NCBI RefSeq assembly: GCF_958304185.1
Contig: NZ_OY284436.1
Location: 203,501 to 267,500, forward strand
Source: an uncultured Erythrobacter sp.
GTDB taxonomy: Bacteria > Pseudomonadota > Alphaproteobacteria > Sphingomonadales > Sphingomonadaceae
DNA length: 64,000 bases
Reading direction: 5' to 3'
Positions 41,673 through 51,245 of the stretch are shown here, piece by piece. Made by a program: the position numbers and the translations under genes. Positions within the stretch are counted from its first letter, which is position 1. The number at the start of each line of letters is the position of its first letter. Below the pieces are notes generated by a model. The model saw only the letters and a program-made list of their open reading frames with translations, did no database searches and was not told where the DNA came from.

Positions 41673-44600
41673 ATGCGCACAGCAGTGCAAGGCCATGGCG
41701 TAGGGGCAGGCGTCAGGGACTCGTGGTTCAAAAGCGCATTGCGCGCCGGCGCATCAGCGCTGGTTGTCAGCAGCGCGATCAGCGGTAGCGGCGTTTGGGC
41801 GCAGACCCAGCCCGAAGCAGAGATCGAAGATACCACCGCCGTCGAAGAGCCCGCCAACGAGATTATCGTCAGCGGCCTGCGCGCCTCGCTCGCCAATGCT
41901 CAGAACGTCAAGAAGAACGCCGACACGGTCGTCGATGCGATCACCGCGCAGGATATCGGCGCGCTGCCCGACCGTTCGGTGACCGAAGCGCTCCAGCGCG
42001 TTCCGGGCGTCGCCATCAACCGCTTTGCCGGATCGAACGATCCCGACCACTTCTCGGTCGAAGGCTCGGGCGTCGTGGTGCGCGGCCTGAACTTCGTGCG
42101 TTCGGAATTCAACGGCCGCAGCGCCTTTGGCGCGGGCGTCGGCGGGCAGGCGCTCAACTTCGCCGACGTGCCGGCCGAATTGCTCGGCTCGGTCATCATC
42201 AGCAAGAACGCCACCGCCGAATCCATCGAAGGCGGCCTCGCCGGTACGGTCAACCTCAACACCCGCAAGCCGTTCGACAACAACGGCTTCAAGATCGCCT
42301 TCAGTGCCGAGGCCAACTATGGCGATTTCCGCAAGGAATGGACGCCGACGCTCTCGGGCTTGATCAGCAACACCTGGGATACCGACAAGGGCCGCTTTGG
42401 CCTGCTGTTCAGCGGCTCCTATTCCGAGATCAAGAGCCGTGCCGATGGCTTGCAGGTCGCCAACTACCAGACCCGTGACGGGCAGTTGGTCAACGCAGCC
42501 AATGCGGGCGGCGTGCGCGTCTGCCGCAATCCGCTGCCGAGTTCGGCGGACAGTTTCACCTTGCCGGGCGCAGGCGCACTGTGCGGCGCCAATGGCGTGG
42601 CCGGAGCAGACGGCTTTGCCGATTACGCCGCGTCGCGCGTGGCGCCGGTGGGCGGCCAGTTCCGCACGCAGGAATTTGACCGCAAGCGCAATGGGATCGC
42701 GGTTTCGGCGCAGTTTGAATCGATCGACGAAAAGACCCTGATCACGGCGGAGTTCATCCGTTCGGCCTCAACCAACAAGTGGGGCGAGTACACCTTCGAG
42801 GCCGCGCCCGATCTGTCCGAGTATCAGACCTATCCAATCGGCTGCCTTCAGAATGCCGACGGCCCATCCCGCGTCAACCCCGATGGGTCGGCGGGTGATC
42901 CCACCCCGCGCGCGCAATGCCCGGTCGGCGGGTTCACCGACTTCCTTTATGACGACACCGGGCTGTTCCAGTCGGGCTATATCGTCAACGCCTCGAACGG
43001 CTGGCGCGGCGATCCGGGCGCATCGCCCTTCGTGCCGATTGGCGGGCTTCAGCAGTCGCTGGCGCGCCGTCAGGTCGACGACCGGATCACCAACGAAGAC
43101 TACTCGATCAACCTGCGCACCGAATTGACCGATCGTTTCACGGTCGAGATCGACGCGCAATACGCCACCTCGCGCAAGCAGAACCTCGACTTCAGCGTCT
43201 TCGGCTCATCCTTCGCCGACCAGGAGCTCGATATCTCGGGCGATCTGCCGGTGATCATCCCGCGCAAACCGCAGTACCTTGGCTATGTCTGGTCGACACC
43301 GGGAGCCGATCTCGCGGGCGCGACGGAAGAGCAATACTTCACCGATCCCCGCTTCCAGTTCTGGCGGGCCGCGATGGACCACATCGAGGACAGCACCGGC
43401 AAGCAATACGCCTTCCAGGCCGACATGGCTTACGAGTTTGATGACGATGCCTTCCTGCGCAAGGCCAAGTGGGGCGCGCGCTATCAGGATCGCGATCAGA
43501 CGGTGCGTTACACCACCTATAACTGGGGGATGTTGAGCGAGACCTGGTCGGGCAGCCGTCCGGTCAACTTCGCCGATAGCACTCAGGTCCCATCGGAACG
43601 CTATGAATTTCCGAACTTCTTCCGCGGCAAGGTGCCTGGCCCTCCAGGTGCGTTCTACTACGCAGGCGATCTGATCGGCGATTATGAAGGCGCGATTGGC
43701 GACTTCCAGTCGGTGCAGGATCAGGCCCGCGCGCTTGGCGCTTCGCCAAGCTGGGTGCCGCTGTCGGGCCGTCAGAACGCCATCGCCGGAACGCCGTACC
43801 TGCCAGAGGATATTCAGCCGATTGCCCAGCAGGATACGGCTGCCTACGTGCAGCTCGAATTCGGCACGGACAATTTGTTCGGAGACGTGCGCCTGTCGGG
43901 CAATGTCGGCCTGCGCTACGTCAATACCGCGATCCGTTCACAAGGGTCGATCGGGGTGCCGAGCAGCCAAGCGCTCAACATCCTCGATCCGTTCGATATA
44001 CGCTGCGCCGCTGTGGTGCCGCCGGGTGCGCCTCCGGGCACTGTGCCGTCGCGGCCGGGCGGGGTCTGCAATCTCGGCCCGCAGGGCTATGCCGATCTTC
44101 AGACCTTTGCCGGCAGCGGCGGATCGCAGTTCGATGTGGCCGATGTCGATTACAGCTTCTGGCTGCCCAGTCTCAACCTCAAGCTAGGCGTAACCGATGA
44201 TGTGATCTTCCGCTTCGCCGGATCGAAGGTGCTGACCCGGCCCGACAACTCCTATGTTCGCAACTTCCTCCAGATCGGTCTGGGGCAGAGCGGCGAGCTG
44301 ACGGCCCAATCCGGCAATCCCTTCATCCGTCCGGCCACCGCATGGCAGTTTGACCTTACCGCCGAATGGTATTTCGACACGGTCGGCTCGCTGACGTTCA
44401 ATGCCTTCTACAAGGATATCAAGGACTTCTTCTATCAGGAGGTCACCAGCCGCCAAGTCAGCAGCAACGGGGTCACCCGCGACGTGCTGGTGCGTGGTCC
44501 GGCCAACTTCGATGATAATGGGAAGATCAAGGGCTTCGAGCTGGCCTACCAGCAGACCTACGACTTCCTGCCCAAACCACTCGATGGCTTGGGGGTTGCT

Positions 44601-45041
44601 GCCAACTACACCTATATCAAGAGTAGCGGTCTACCGAACACCTTCCTCAATACGGGCGAGCCGGTGGACGAATCCACCATCCCGCCGGGCAACCTGCCGC
44701 TTGAACAGCTGTCTAAGCACAACATCAATGCGACGGTGTTCTACGAGAAGGGGCCGATCAGCCTGCGTGCCGCCTATAACTGGCGCTCACGCTTCCTGCT
44801 GACGCCGGCGGATGTGATCTTCCCGTTCTACTCGATCTTTAACGAGGCGACCGGGCAGCTCGATGCGTCGATCTTCTTCAACATCACGAAGGATATCCGG
44901 GTCGGCGTGCAAGGGGTGAACCTGCTGGACGAGGTCACCAAGACCACGCAGGCCTACACCGGCGACGCCAGCGTGCTGGCCCCGCGTTCGTTCTTCATGA
45001 ACGACCGGCGCTTCTCCTTCATCCTGCGGGGCAACTTCTAA
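41673..45041 (+). CDS. TonB-dependent receptor, oligosaccharide (probably xylan) type
   Basis: Outer-membrane receptor of 1122 aa, the size typical of Caulobacter/sphingomonad receptors for plant oligosaccharides. It has a signal peptide ending at about GVWAQT, a TonB-box region NEIIVSGLRASLANAQ, the plug signature (AITAQDIGALPDRSVTEALQ and VPGVAINRFAG), and a 22-strand-type barrel ending in SFILRGNF. GGGGAGG lies before the ATG. It is central in the xylan locus, flanked by the halogenase operon and the GH10/GH3 operon, and followed by a strong terminator. Xylo-oligosaccharide uptake is inferred from that context. Confidence 0.9.
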   Translation: MRTAVQGHGVGAGVRDSWFKSALRAGASALVVSSAISGSGVWAQTQPEAEIEDTTAVEEPANEIIVSGLRASLANAQNVKKNADTVVDAITAQDIGALPDRSVTEALQRVPGVAINRFAGSNDPDHFSVEGSGVVVRGLNFVRSEFNGRSAFGAGVGGQALNFADVPAELLGSVIISKNATAESIEGGLAGTVNLNTRKPFDNNGFKIAFSAEANYGDFRKEWTPTLSGLISNTWDTDKGRFGLLFSGSYSEIKSRADGLQVANYQTRDGQLVNAANAGGVRVCRNPLPSSADSFTLPGAGALCGANGVAGADGFADYAASRVAPVGGQFRTQEFDRKRNGIAVSAQFESIDEKTLITAEFIRSASTNKWGEYTFEAAPDLSEYQTYPIGCLQNADGPSRVNPDGSAGDPTPRAQCPVGGFTDFLYDDTGLFQSGYIVNASNGWRGDPGASPFVPIGGLQQSLARRQVDDRITNEDYSINLRTELTDRFTVEIDAQYATSRKQNLDFSVFGSSFADQELDISGDLPVIIPRKPQYLGYVWSTPGADLAGATEEQYFTDPRFQFWRAAMDHIEDSTGKQYAFQADMAYEFDDDAFLRKAKWGARYQDRDQTVRYTTYNWGMLSETWSGSRPVNFADSTQVPSERYEFPNFFRGKVPGPPGAFYYAGDLIGDYEGAIGDFQSVQDQARALGASPSWVPLSGRQNAIAGTPYLPEDIQPIAQQDTAAYVQLEFGTDNLFGDVRLSGNVGLRYVNTAIRSQGSIGVPSSQALNILDPFDIRCAAVVPPGAPPGTVPSRPGGVCNLGPQGYADLQTFAGSGGSQFDVADVDYSFWLPSLNLKLGVTDDVIFRFAGSKVLTRPDNSYVRNFLQIGLGQSGELTAQSGNPFIRPATAWQFDLTAEWYFDTVGSLTFNAFYKDIKDFFYQEVTSRQVSSNGVTRDVLVRGPANFDDNGKIKGFELAYQQTYDFLPKPLDGLGVAANYTYIKSSGLPNTFLNTGEPVDESTIPPGNLPLEQLSKHNINATVFYEKGPISLRAAYNWRSRFLLTPADVIFPFYSIFNEATGQLDASIFFNITKDIRVGVQGVNLLDEVTKTTQAYTGDASVLAPRSFFMNDRRFSFILRGNF

Positions 45042-45065
45042 ACCTCCGCAACACGTTCCCCAGGG

Positions 45066-45100
45066 AAAGGGCTCTCCGGCATCTGTCGGGGAGCCCTTTT
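45066..45100 (+). terminator. Intrinsic terminator after TonB receptor
   Basis: AAAGGGCTC (45066-45074) pairs with GAGCCCTTT (45091-45099), with further pairing inside, and the stem ends in a T-run. It ends the receptor transcript 25 bp after the stop. Confidence 0.85.
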
Positions 45101-45129
45101 CTATTGGTGTCGCCGCGCGCAGCGGGCGC

Positions 45130-45158
45130 AAAAAAAGGCCCGGGACAATGCCCGGGCC
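45130..45158 (-). terminator. Intrinsic terminator of the GH3-GH3-GH10 operon
   Basis: Read on the minus strand, GGCCCGGG and CCCGGGCC form an eight-bp perfect stem with a six-base loop followed by seven T (45136-45130). It ends the leftward glycosidase operon 26 bp after the GH10 stop. Confidence 0.88.
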
Positions 45159-45183
45159 ATAGGGATGCGCTGCTGCGAGGAGA

Positions 45184-46398
45184 TCAGCCGGCAGCGCTCA
45201 TCACGTTGGCCAGCGCGGTTCGCAGTGGCTTGGCGCGATATTGGGAATCGTAAGGCGTGCCGCGCACTTCCTGCCCATCGGCGCGCTTGGCCGGGTCGAA
45301 GCCTTGCAGCCAATTGAACTTATCGACCATGCCCCAGGCGAGCACGTCATCAAGCTTTGCATCGTAATCGAGCATCAGATCGAAATAGCGCCGCGCGAAG
45401 TCCGCGACCTTCTCGTCGCGCTGGGCGATATTGGCGGGGAGCGCCTTGTCCTTCACGTCGAATTCGGTGACGAGCAGGCGGTAGCCCATGCCGGTTACCT
45501 CATCGAGGAACCTGCGCCACTCACGCTCGGCATAGGGGCCGACGCCGGTGGCCGGATCAATCGCGAAAATCTCGATATGCGACTGGATGCCAAGCGCATC
45601 GACCGGGGTGCCGCGCTTCCTGAAGCCTTCGAGCAGGCGCAGCACATCGGCGCAGTGCTTCTGGTGCTGCGGCTCCCAGCTCATGTAGTCATTATAGACC
45701 AGCTGCGCGTCCGGAAGCTCGGCCCGCGCGGTGTGGAAGGCGAGGTCGATTACGGCTTCAGGGCTGCCCATCGCGCGGCTCATGCTGGTTTCGATGGTTG
45801 TGTTGCGATCATGGTCGATCGCCTCGTTGACCACGTCGTAGCTGGAGATGACGCCTTTGTAGCGGCTGGTGACAGTCTGGATATGCTCGGTCAGCAGCCG
45901 CTCAGCCTCGCGCACCGGGTTGGCGCCATAGTCATAGGTGTTGAGCCAGTTCGGGAACCACTGCGGCCGGTGCCACAGCAGGGTGTGGCCGCGAACCGCG
46001 AGCGCGTTCTGCTGCGCCCAGCGCACGATCTCGTCCATGCGGTCGAAGGCATAGACGGTGGGGGCGGGGCGGACGGCCTGCCACTTCATCTCGTTTTCCG
46101 GGACGACGATGCCGCATTCGCCCTTGATGATGGCAGTGTAATCGGCGTTCTGGATCGAGCCCGCATTGGTGGTGCCGGGGGTCGATGCGATGGCGCTGCC
46201 GAACTTGCGACCGCGCTGCGCGGCAATGGCGTTGAGTCCGGGCTGTGGCACGCCAGTCGCAGGCGGGGTGGGCGCGGGTGGGGGAGAGCTGATCGGCGCA
46301 GGCGCAGCTCCGACCGATCCGCCGCCGCAGCCGACCAGCGGCAATGCGGCAAGCCCTGCGAGCGCCGCGCGCCGGGAGAGGTTGAAATCCGTATCCAT
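45184..46398 (-). CDS. GH10 endo-1,4-beta-xylanase
   Basis: Cuts the xylan backbone. The 404-aa protein has a twin-arginine lipoprotein-type signal (LSRRAALAGLAALPLVGC), a Pro-rich linker, and a GH10 catalytic domain with the acid/base Glu in SYDVVNEAID and the nucleophile Glu in LLVTEFDVKD, as well as LRGHTLLWH-like VRGHTLLWHRPQW. It is the last gene of a three-gene operon, one base after the upstream GH3 stop, and is followed by a strong terminator. The lipobox Cys suggests a membrane-anchored, periplasmic or surface enzyme. Confidence 0.93.
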   Translation of the reverse strand: MDTDFNLSRRAALAGLAALPLVGCGGGSVGAAPAPISSPPPAPTPPATGVPQPGLNAIAAQRGRKFGSAIASTPGTTNAGSIQNADYTAIIKGECGIVVPENEMKWQAVRPAPTVYAFDRMDEIVRWAQQNALAVRGHTLLWHRPQWFPNWLNTYDYGANPVREAERLLTEHIQTVTSRYKGVISSYDVVNEAIDHDRNTTIETSMSRAMGSPEAVIDLAFHTARAELPDAQLVYNDYMSWEPQHQKHCADVLRLLEGFRKRGTPVDALGIQSHIEIFAIDPATGVGPYAEREWRRFLDEVTGMGYRLLVTEFDVKDKALPANIAQRDEKVADFARRYFDLMLDYDAKLDDVLAWGMVDKFNWLQGFDPAKRADGQEVRGTPYDSQYRAKPLRTALANVMSAAG

Positions 46399-46399
46399 G

Positions 46400-48784
46400 T
46401 CAGATGATCTCCACGTCGAGCGGGGTGAGGTTGGCCGAGCTGTTACCCGCCCACAGCCGCAGCGGACCGGGCGGGTTGGTCTCGGTTAGGGCTTCGTCCC
46501 ACACCGCCATTTGGCGGGCGGGGATGGTGAAGCTGAGAGTGCGGTTCTCGCCCGGCTCTAGCGTGACGCGCTGGAAGCCCTTGAGTTCGAGCACAGGGCG
46601 GCTGATCGCAAGGCCGGAGCGGGTGATGTAGAGCTGCACGACCTCGTCACCTCTCCGGCTGCCGGTGTTGGTGACGGTGACCTGCGCGGTGACATCCTCG
46701 TCGCGGGCGAAGCGGGGCTTGGCGGTGTTCGGGGCGGAGACGGCGAAGCTGGTGTAGCTGAGGCCGTGGCCGAAGGGAAAAAGCGGGGCCGCGTCGTCAA
46801 ACAGATAACCGCGCCGCGCGCTCGGCTTGTGATTGTAGAACAGCGGGATCTGGCCTGCGTTGCGGACGACACTGACGGGCAGTTTCGCGCCCGGATTGAT
46901 GTCGCCCAACAGCGCCTCGGCGACGGCGCGGCCGCCTTCCTGCCCTGGATACCAGCATTCCAGCACGGCATCGGCCTTGGCGATCACATTGGGCCAGCTG
47001 GGCGGGCGGCCATTGTAAGCGGCGACGATCAGCGGCTTGCCGAGTGCGGCGATGGCATCGACCAGCGCGTTCTGCTCGCCGAGAATGTCGATACTGGTGC
47101 GGTCGCCGAGATGGTTCTTCGCAAAGCCTTCGCGGCTGGTCTGCTCGGTGTCGCCGAGGGCGAGGATGATGGTGTCGGCGGTTCGGGCCACTTTCACCGC
47201 CTCGGCGATCAGGCGCAAGTTGGCGGCGCGGTCAGCCAGCGTGACGTCATCTGCTGAGCGGTCTTCGCTGGTGGTGATGAATACGCCTTGCGCGGTCACA
47301 AATTCGGCGCGTGGCGCGATCATGCGCAAGCCTTCGATCAGGCTGATGGTTTGCTTGGGCACGCTCGAATAGCCACCGAGCCGCGCAATCGCGTGGTTCG
47401 GCCCGATCACCGCGACCCGGCCCATCGCCTTGCGGTCGAGCGGCAAGGCGCCGTTGTTGGTGAGCAGGCACACGCCCTTACGCGCCGCCTCCAGCGCCAG
47501 CGCGCGGGCTTCGGCATTGCCGGTGATCGCTTCGGCCAGTGCGGCATCGCCATAGGGGTTCTCGAACAGCGCGCAGCGGAACTTGAACGCCAACATCCGC
47601 GCGCAGGCGGTGTCGACCAGCGCCAACGGCACACGGCCCGCGCGCTCGGCGTCCACCAGCGTGGCGAAGGCCTGACCTTCGGGTAATTCGCTGTCGACCC
47701 CGGCAAGCAGCGCCTGATGCGCCGCATCCTCCCAATCGCGCGCGACATGGTGGAGTGTAGCGAGTTCGTGCACCCCTCCGTAATCACTGGCGATGATCCC
47801 GTCGAAGCCCCACTCGCCGCGCAGCACGGTGCCCAGCAGCCACGCGTTGGCGTGGCTCGGCACCCCGTCGATCTCGTTGTAACTCGGCATCACCGCGCCG
47901 ACCGAGGTGCGGCGGAGGACCTCGCGGAAGGGGGGGAAGAAATTCTCGCGCAGCTCGCGTTCGGAAAGCTGCGCCGGGGCGACGTTGTTACCGCTTTCGG
48001 GCTGGCCGTGGCCGGTCATGTGCTTCAATGTGGCGAAGACCTTGCCGTCCGCCAACCGCTCGAACTTGCCCGGCCCTTGCAGGCCTTCCACGGCGGCGAC
48101 GGCCATTTCGGCCGCGAGGTAGGGGTCTTCGCCCCAGGTCTCCTCGATCCGCCCCCAGCGGGGGTCGCGGACGATGTCGACCACCGGGGATAGCACCAGC
48201 GGCACGCCGCGCGCGCGAGTTTCGCGGGCGATGACGGACTGCACGCGGCGCATCAGATCGGTGTCGAAACTCCCCGCCAGCGCAATCGCCTGCGGGAACA
48301 TCGTCGCCTCGGTCGCCATGTAGCCGTGGAGCGATTCCTCGTGCAGCAGTACCGGGATGCCGAGCCGCGTGTCCTCCAGCGCCCAGCGTTGTAGCGCGTT
48401 GATGAAGGCGACCGTCTCGGCCGGGGTGCGCCACCGCGCCGCGGTGCCGCCCGCCGCCCCGGTGATGCCGGGCACGCCGCGCTTGTCGCTCGGACGGGTG
48501 ACGTGGCCGATCCCGTCGGGGAAGGCGGCGCTGGCCTTGGCGGGATTGAACGCGAGGCCATCAATCATGTCAGCCTTGGCCGCCCACGCCGTGCGGAGCT
48601 GTGCGACCTTTTCCTCAAGCGTCATCCGCGCCATCAGGTCGGCGACGCGCAGGGGGATGGGCGCCGCAGCGTCCTTGTAGACCGGGCTACCCGCCGCCCA
48701 CGTTGCAGGCCCCGCCGCCAGCGCCAGCACGGCGAGGCTGCCGCCGCCCATCAGACGCAAGGCATGACGGCGGGTGTGGCTCAC
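46400..48784 (-). CDS. GH3 glycosidase, beta-xylosidase/glucosidase type (second copy)
   Basis: A 794-aa three-domain GH3 enzyme with a signal sequence (TRRHALRLMGGG, Tat-like), the barrel domain with LKHMTGHGQPESG and the nucleophile Asp in GIIASDYGGVHELA, an alpha/beta sandwich domain and a C-terminal fibronectin-type domain (GDEVVQLYITRSG). It would release xylose or glucose from non-reducing ends. It overlaps the upstream GH3 paralogue by four bases; the two are clearly related along their whole length, suggesting local duplication and later specialisation. Confidence 0.9.
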   Translation of the reverse strand: MSHTRRHALRLMGGGSLAVLALAAGPATWAAGSPVYKDAAAPIPLRVADLMARMTLEEKVAQLRTAWAAKADMIDGLAFNPAKASAAFPDGIGHVTRPSDKRGVPGITGAAGGTAARWRTPAETVAFINALQRWALEDTRLGIPVLLHEESLHGYMATEATMFPQAIALAGSFDTDLMRRVQSVIARETRARGVPLVLSPVVDIVRDPRWGRIEETWGEDPYLAAEMAVAAVEGLQGPGKFERLADGKVFATLKHMTGHGQPESGNNVAPAQLSERELRENFFPPFREVLRRTSVGAVMPSYNEIDGVPSHANAWLLGTVLRGEWGFDGIIASDYGGVHELATLHHVARDWEDAAHQALLAGVDSELPEGQAFATLVDAERAGRVPLALVDTACARMLAFKFRCALFENPYGDAALAEAITGNAEARALALEAARKGVCLLTNNGALPLDRKAMGRVAVIGPNHAIARLGGYSSVPKQTISLIEGLRMIAPRAEFVTAQGVFITTSEDRSADDVTLADRAANLRLIAEAVKVARTADTIILALGDTEQTSREGFAKNHLGDRTSIDILGEQNALVDAIAALGKPLIVAAYNGRPPSWPNVIAKADAVLECWYPGQEGGRAVAEALLGDINPGAKLPVSVVRNAGQIPLFYNHKPSARRGYLFDDAAPLFPFGHGLSYTSFAVSAPNTAKPRFARDEDVTAQVTVTNTGSRRGDEVVQLYITRSGLAISRPVLELKGFQRVTLEPGENRTLSFTIPARQMAVWDEALTETNPPGPLRLWAGNSSANLTPLDVEII

Positions 48785-51183
48785 TCAGTCACCGTCAGTG
48801 TGACGCTCTGCACCTCTGCCGAGTTTGCGCCGGTCATCAGCGTGAAGGTGCCGGGTTCTGTCACCTGCTTCATCTCGGTGTTCCACAGCATGAAGGCGCG
48901 CGGCTGAACCGTGATCGCAACATTGCGCGTCTCACCGGGGGCGAGGGTGACACGCTGGAAGCCGACCAGCTCCCTCACCGGGCGCGTGACCGAGCTGACA
49001 TCGTCGCGCAGGTAGACCTGCACCACTTCATCGCCCGCACGCTTGCCGGTGTTGGTGACCGGTACCGTCACCGTCACGCTTTGCCCGGCCTTGATGGTGC
49101 TCGCCGAAAGCTGCGGCGCGCCGAGCGCGAAAGTGGTGTAGCTGAGCCCCCAGCCGAAGGGGTAGAGCGGCGTCACCTCGTCGAATAGATACCCACGCCG
49201 CGCGCTCGGCTTGTGGTTATAGAACATCGGCAGTTGGCCCGCATTGCGCGCAACCGAGACCGGCAGCTTGCCGCCCGGATTGACGCGCCCGAGCAGCGCA
49301 TCGGCAATCGCTGTGCCCTGCTGCTCGCCCGCATACCACGTTTCGAGCACCGCATCGGCCTCGGCCGCAATGGTCGGGTAGCTCGGCGGACGGCCATTGA
49401 TAAGCACGGCCACGACGGGCTTGCCCAGCGCCTTCAGCGCGGCGAACAATTCGTTCTGTTCGCCCACCAAATCCAAGCTGGTGCGGTCGCCCAAGTGTCC
49501 TGCGGCCCAGCCTTCGCGGCTGGTTTTCTCGGTATCGCCGATGAACAGCACGATGGTGTCGGCGGATTTAGCCACCTCGACCGCTTCGGCAATGCGGCGG
49601 CGGTTTTCGGCCGGGTCGCCCAATTCCACCGGATCGTCCCACCAGTCGCTGTCACCCTTGACGATTTCGACCCCCATCGCATGGACGATCCGCGCCTTGT
49701 CGCCCACGGCAGCGCGGATGCCCTGAAGCGGTGTAACGCTCGCACGCGGTTCACCGTAATAGCCGCCCAGCCGCGCGACATCTGCGTTGGGGCCGATTAC
49801 CGCGATGGTGGGCTTCTTGCCTGACGCAGGCAGCGCCAGCGGCAAGGTGCCGTTGTTCTTGAGCAGCACCAGCGACTTTTCCGCCGCCAGCCTCGCGAGC
49901 GCGACGCCCTCGGCCCCGTTCGAGGTCTTGGCCTTGGCAAGATCGGGCCAGGGGTTGTCGAACAGCCCGGCATTGAACTTGGTGGTCAACAAGCGGCGCA
50001 CGGCGTTGTCGATGGCGGCCTGTGACACGCGGCCTTCACGCACGCTGCGCGCGAGGTCCTTGAACCCTGCGCCTTCAGGCAAATCGACATCGACGCCCGC
50101 GAGTAGCGCGATCTCGCCCGCGCGGGCATTGTCGGGGGCGATGTGGTGGAGGCGGGCCATGTCCTCGATCGCGTAGTAATCGGAGACGACCGCGCCGCGG
50201 TAACCCCACTCGCCGCGCAGCACGTCCTCCAGTAGCCAGCGGTTGGCGTGGCTCGGCACACCGTCGATCTCGTTATAGCTCGCCATCACCGCGTCGATCT
50301 TGGTGCGTTTGACCACCTGTTCGAACGGCGGGAAGAACATTTCGCGCAAGGTGCGCTCGCTGATCTGGGCGGGGCCAACGTTGGTGCCGCTTTCAGGCTG
50401 ACCGTGGCCGGTCATGTGCTTCAATGTCGCCATCACCTTGCCCGACGCAAGCTTGCGGGCCGTGCCGGTGCCCATCAGCCCTTCGACCGAAGCGACGCCC
50501 ATTTCGCCTACGAGGAACGGGTCTTCGCCGAAGGTTTCCTCGATCCGGCCCCAGCGCGGATCGCGCGCGACATCCACCACGGGAGAGAGCACCGAGTGGA
50601 CGCCGCGCGCGTGGGTCTCGTCAGCGATCAGGGCGTTGATGTCGCGGATCAATGCGGGGTCCCAGGTGCTGGCAAGACCAATGGCCTGCGGGAACGCGGT
50701 CGCATCCTTGGCGGCGAGGCCGTGGAGCGATTCCTCGTGAAACAGGACAGGGATGCCGAGCCGGGTGTTCTGCATCGCCCACTTCTGCGCATCGATCACA
50801 TACTGGATGCTGGCTTCGATCGAGCGGCGCGGCACCTTGCGCGGGGAGGATGGTCCGGCGCGGTCAGAGGGGCGGGCGATCTGGCCGATCCCGTCGGGGA
50901 ATTTTGCGGCGGCCTTAGCGGGATCGAAGACATCGCCGTCGCCTTGGATCTGGGCCTTGCTGTCCCAGATGGTGATGATCTGCGCGACCTTTTCGTCCAG
51001 CGTCATGCGCGCCAGCAGGTCTTCGACGCGTTGTTCGGTCGGCAGGTTGGCGTTCCAGTAGGGCGCGTCCTTCATTGCCCGCTCGACCGCCACGCTCTGC
51101 GCGTGGGTCGCCGGTGGGGCAATCATCCCAAACGCTGCCAGACACACGCCAGCCGCCAGCGCGGCCCGCTTGATCCCTCTCAT
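48781..51183 (-). CDS. GH3 glycosidase, beta-xylosidase/glucosidase type (first copy)
   Basis: An 800-aa GH3 enzyme with a Sec-type signal peptide (MRGIKRAALAAGVCLAAFG to ATHAQS), VLFHEESLHGLAAKDATAFP, LKHMTGHGQPESG, nucleophile Asp in GAVVSDYYAIEDMA and a fibronectin-type C-terminal domain (GDEVVQVYLRDDVSS). I chose the ATG at 51183, which has GGAGAGGG before it, rather than the open frame's start at 51204. It is the first gene of the leftward operon GH3-GH3-GH10 and divergent from the GH67 gene across a perfect palindrome. Confidence 0.9.
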   Translation of the reverse strand: MRGIKRAALAAGVCLAAFGMIAPPATHAQSVAVERAMKDAPYWNANLPTEQRVEDLLARMTLDEKVAQIITIWDSKAQIQGDGDVFDPAKAAAKFPDGIGQIARPSDRAGPSSPRKVPRRSIEASIQYVIDAQKWAMQNTRLGIPVLFHEESLHGLAAKDATAFPQAIGLASTWDPALIRDINALIADETHARGVHSVLSPVVDVARDPRWGRIEETFGEDPFLVGEMGVASVEGLMGTGTARKLASGKVMATLKHMTGHGQPESGTNVGPAQISERTLREMFFPPFEQVVKRTKIDAVMASYNEIDGVPSHANRWLLEDVLRGEWGYRGAVVSDYYAIEDMARLHHIAPDNARAGEIALLAGVDVDLPEGAGFKDLARSVREGRVSQAAIDNAVRRLLTTKFNAGLFDNPWPDLAKAKTSNGAEGVALARLAAEKSLVLLKNNGTLPLALPASGKKPTIAVIGPNADVARLGGYYGEPRASVTPLQGIRAAVGDKARIVHAMGVEIVKGDSDWWDDPVELGDPAENRRRIAEAVEVAKSADTIVLFIGDTEKTSREGWAAGHLGDRTSLDLVGEQNELFAALKALGKPVVAVLINGRPPSYPTIAAEADAVLETWYAGEQQGTAIADALLGRVNPGGKLPVSVARNAGQLPMFYNHKPSARRGYLFDEVTPLYPFGWGLSYTTFALGAPQLSASTIKAGQSVTVTVPVTNTGKRAGDEVVQVYLRDDVSSVTRPVRELVGFQRVTLAPGETRNVAITVQPRAFMLWNTEMKQVTEPGTFTLMTGANSAEVQSVTLTVTE

Positions 51184-51229
51184 CCTATGTCCCTCTCCTG
51201 CCACGACGGCTTGACTGACCGTCTCTTTG

Positions 51230-51243
51230 TGGTAGCGCTACCA
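51230..51243. promoter_or_regulatory. Candidate LacI-family operator, best copy
   Basis: TGGTAGCGCTACCA is a perfect 14-bp palindrome in the 62-bp gap between the divergent GH3 and GH67 genes. Its last base touches the first possible GH67 start codon (51243), so bound repressor would cover the start region of that gene. It serves as the reference for the copies at 32936 and 41646. Confidence 0.75.
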
Positions 51244-51245
51244 TG

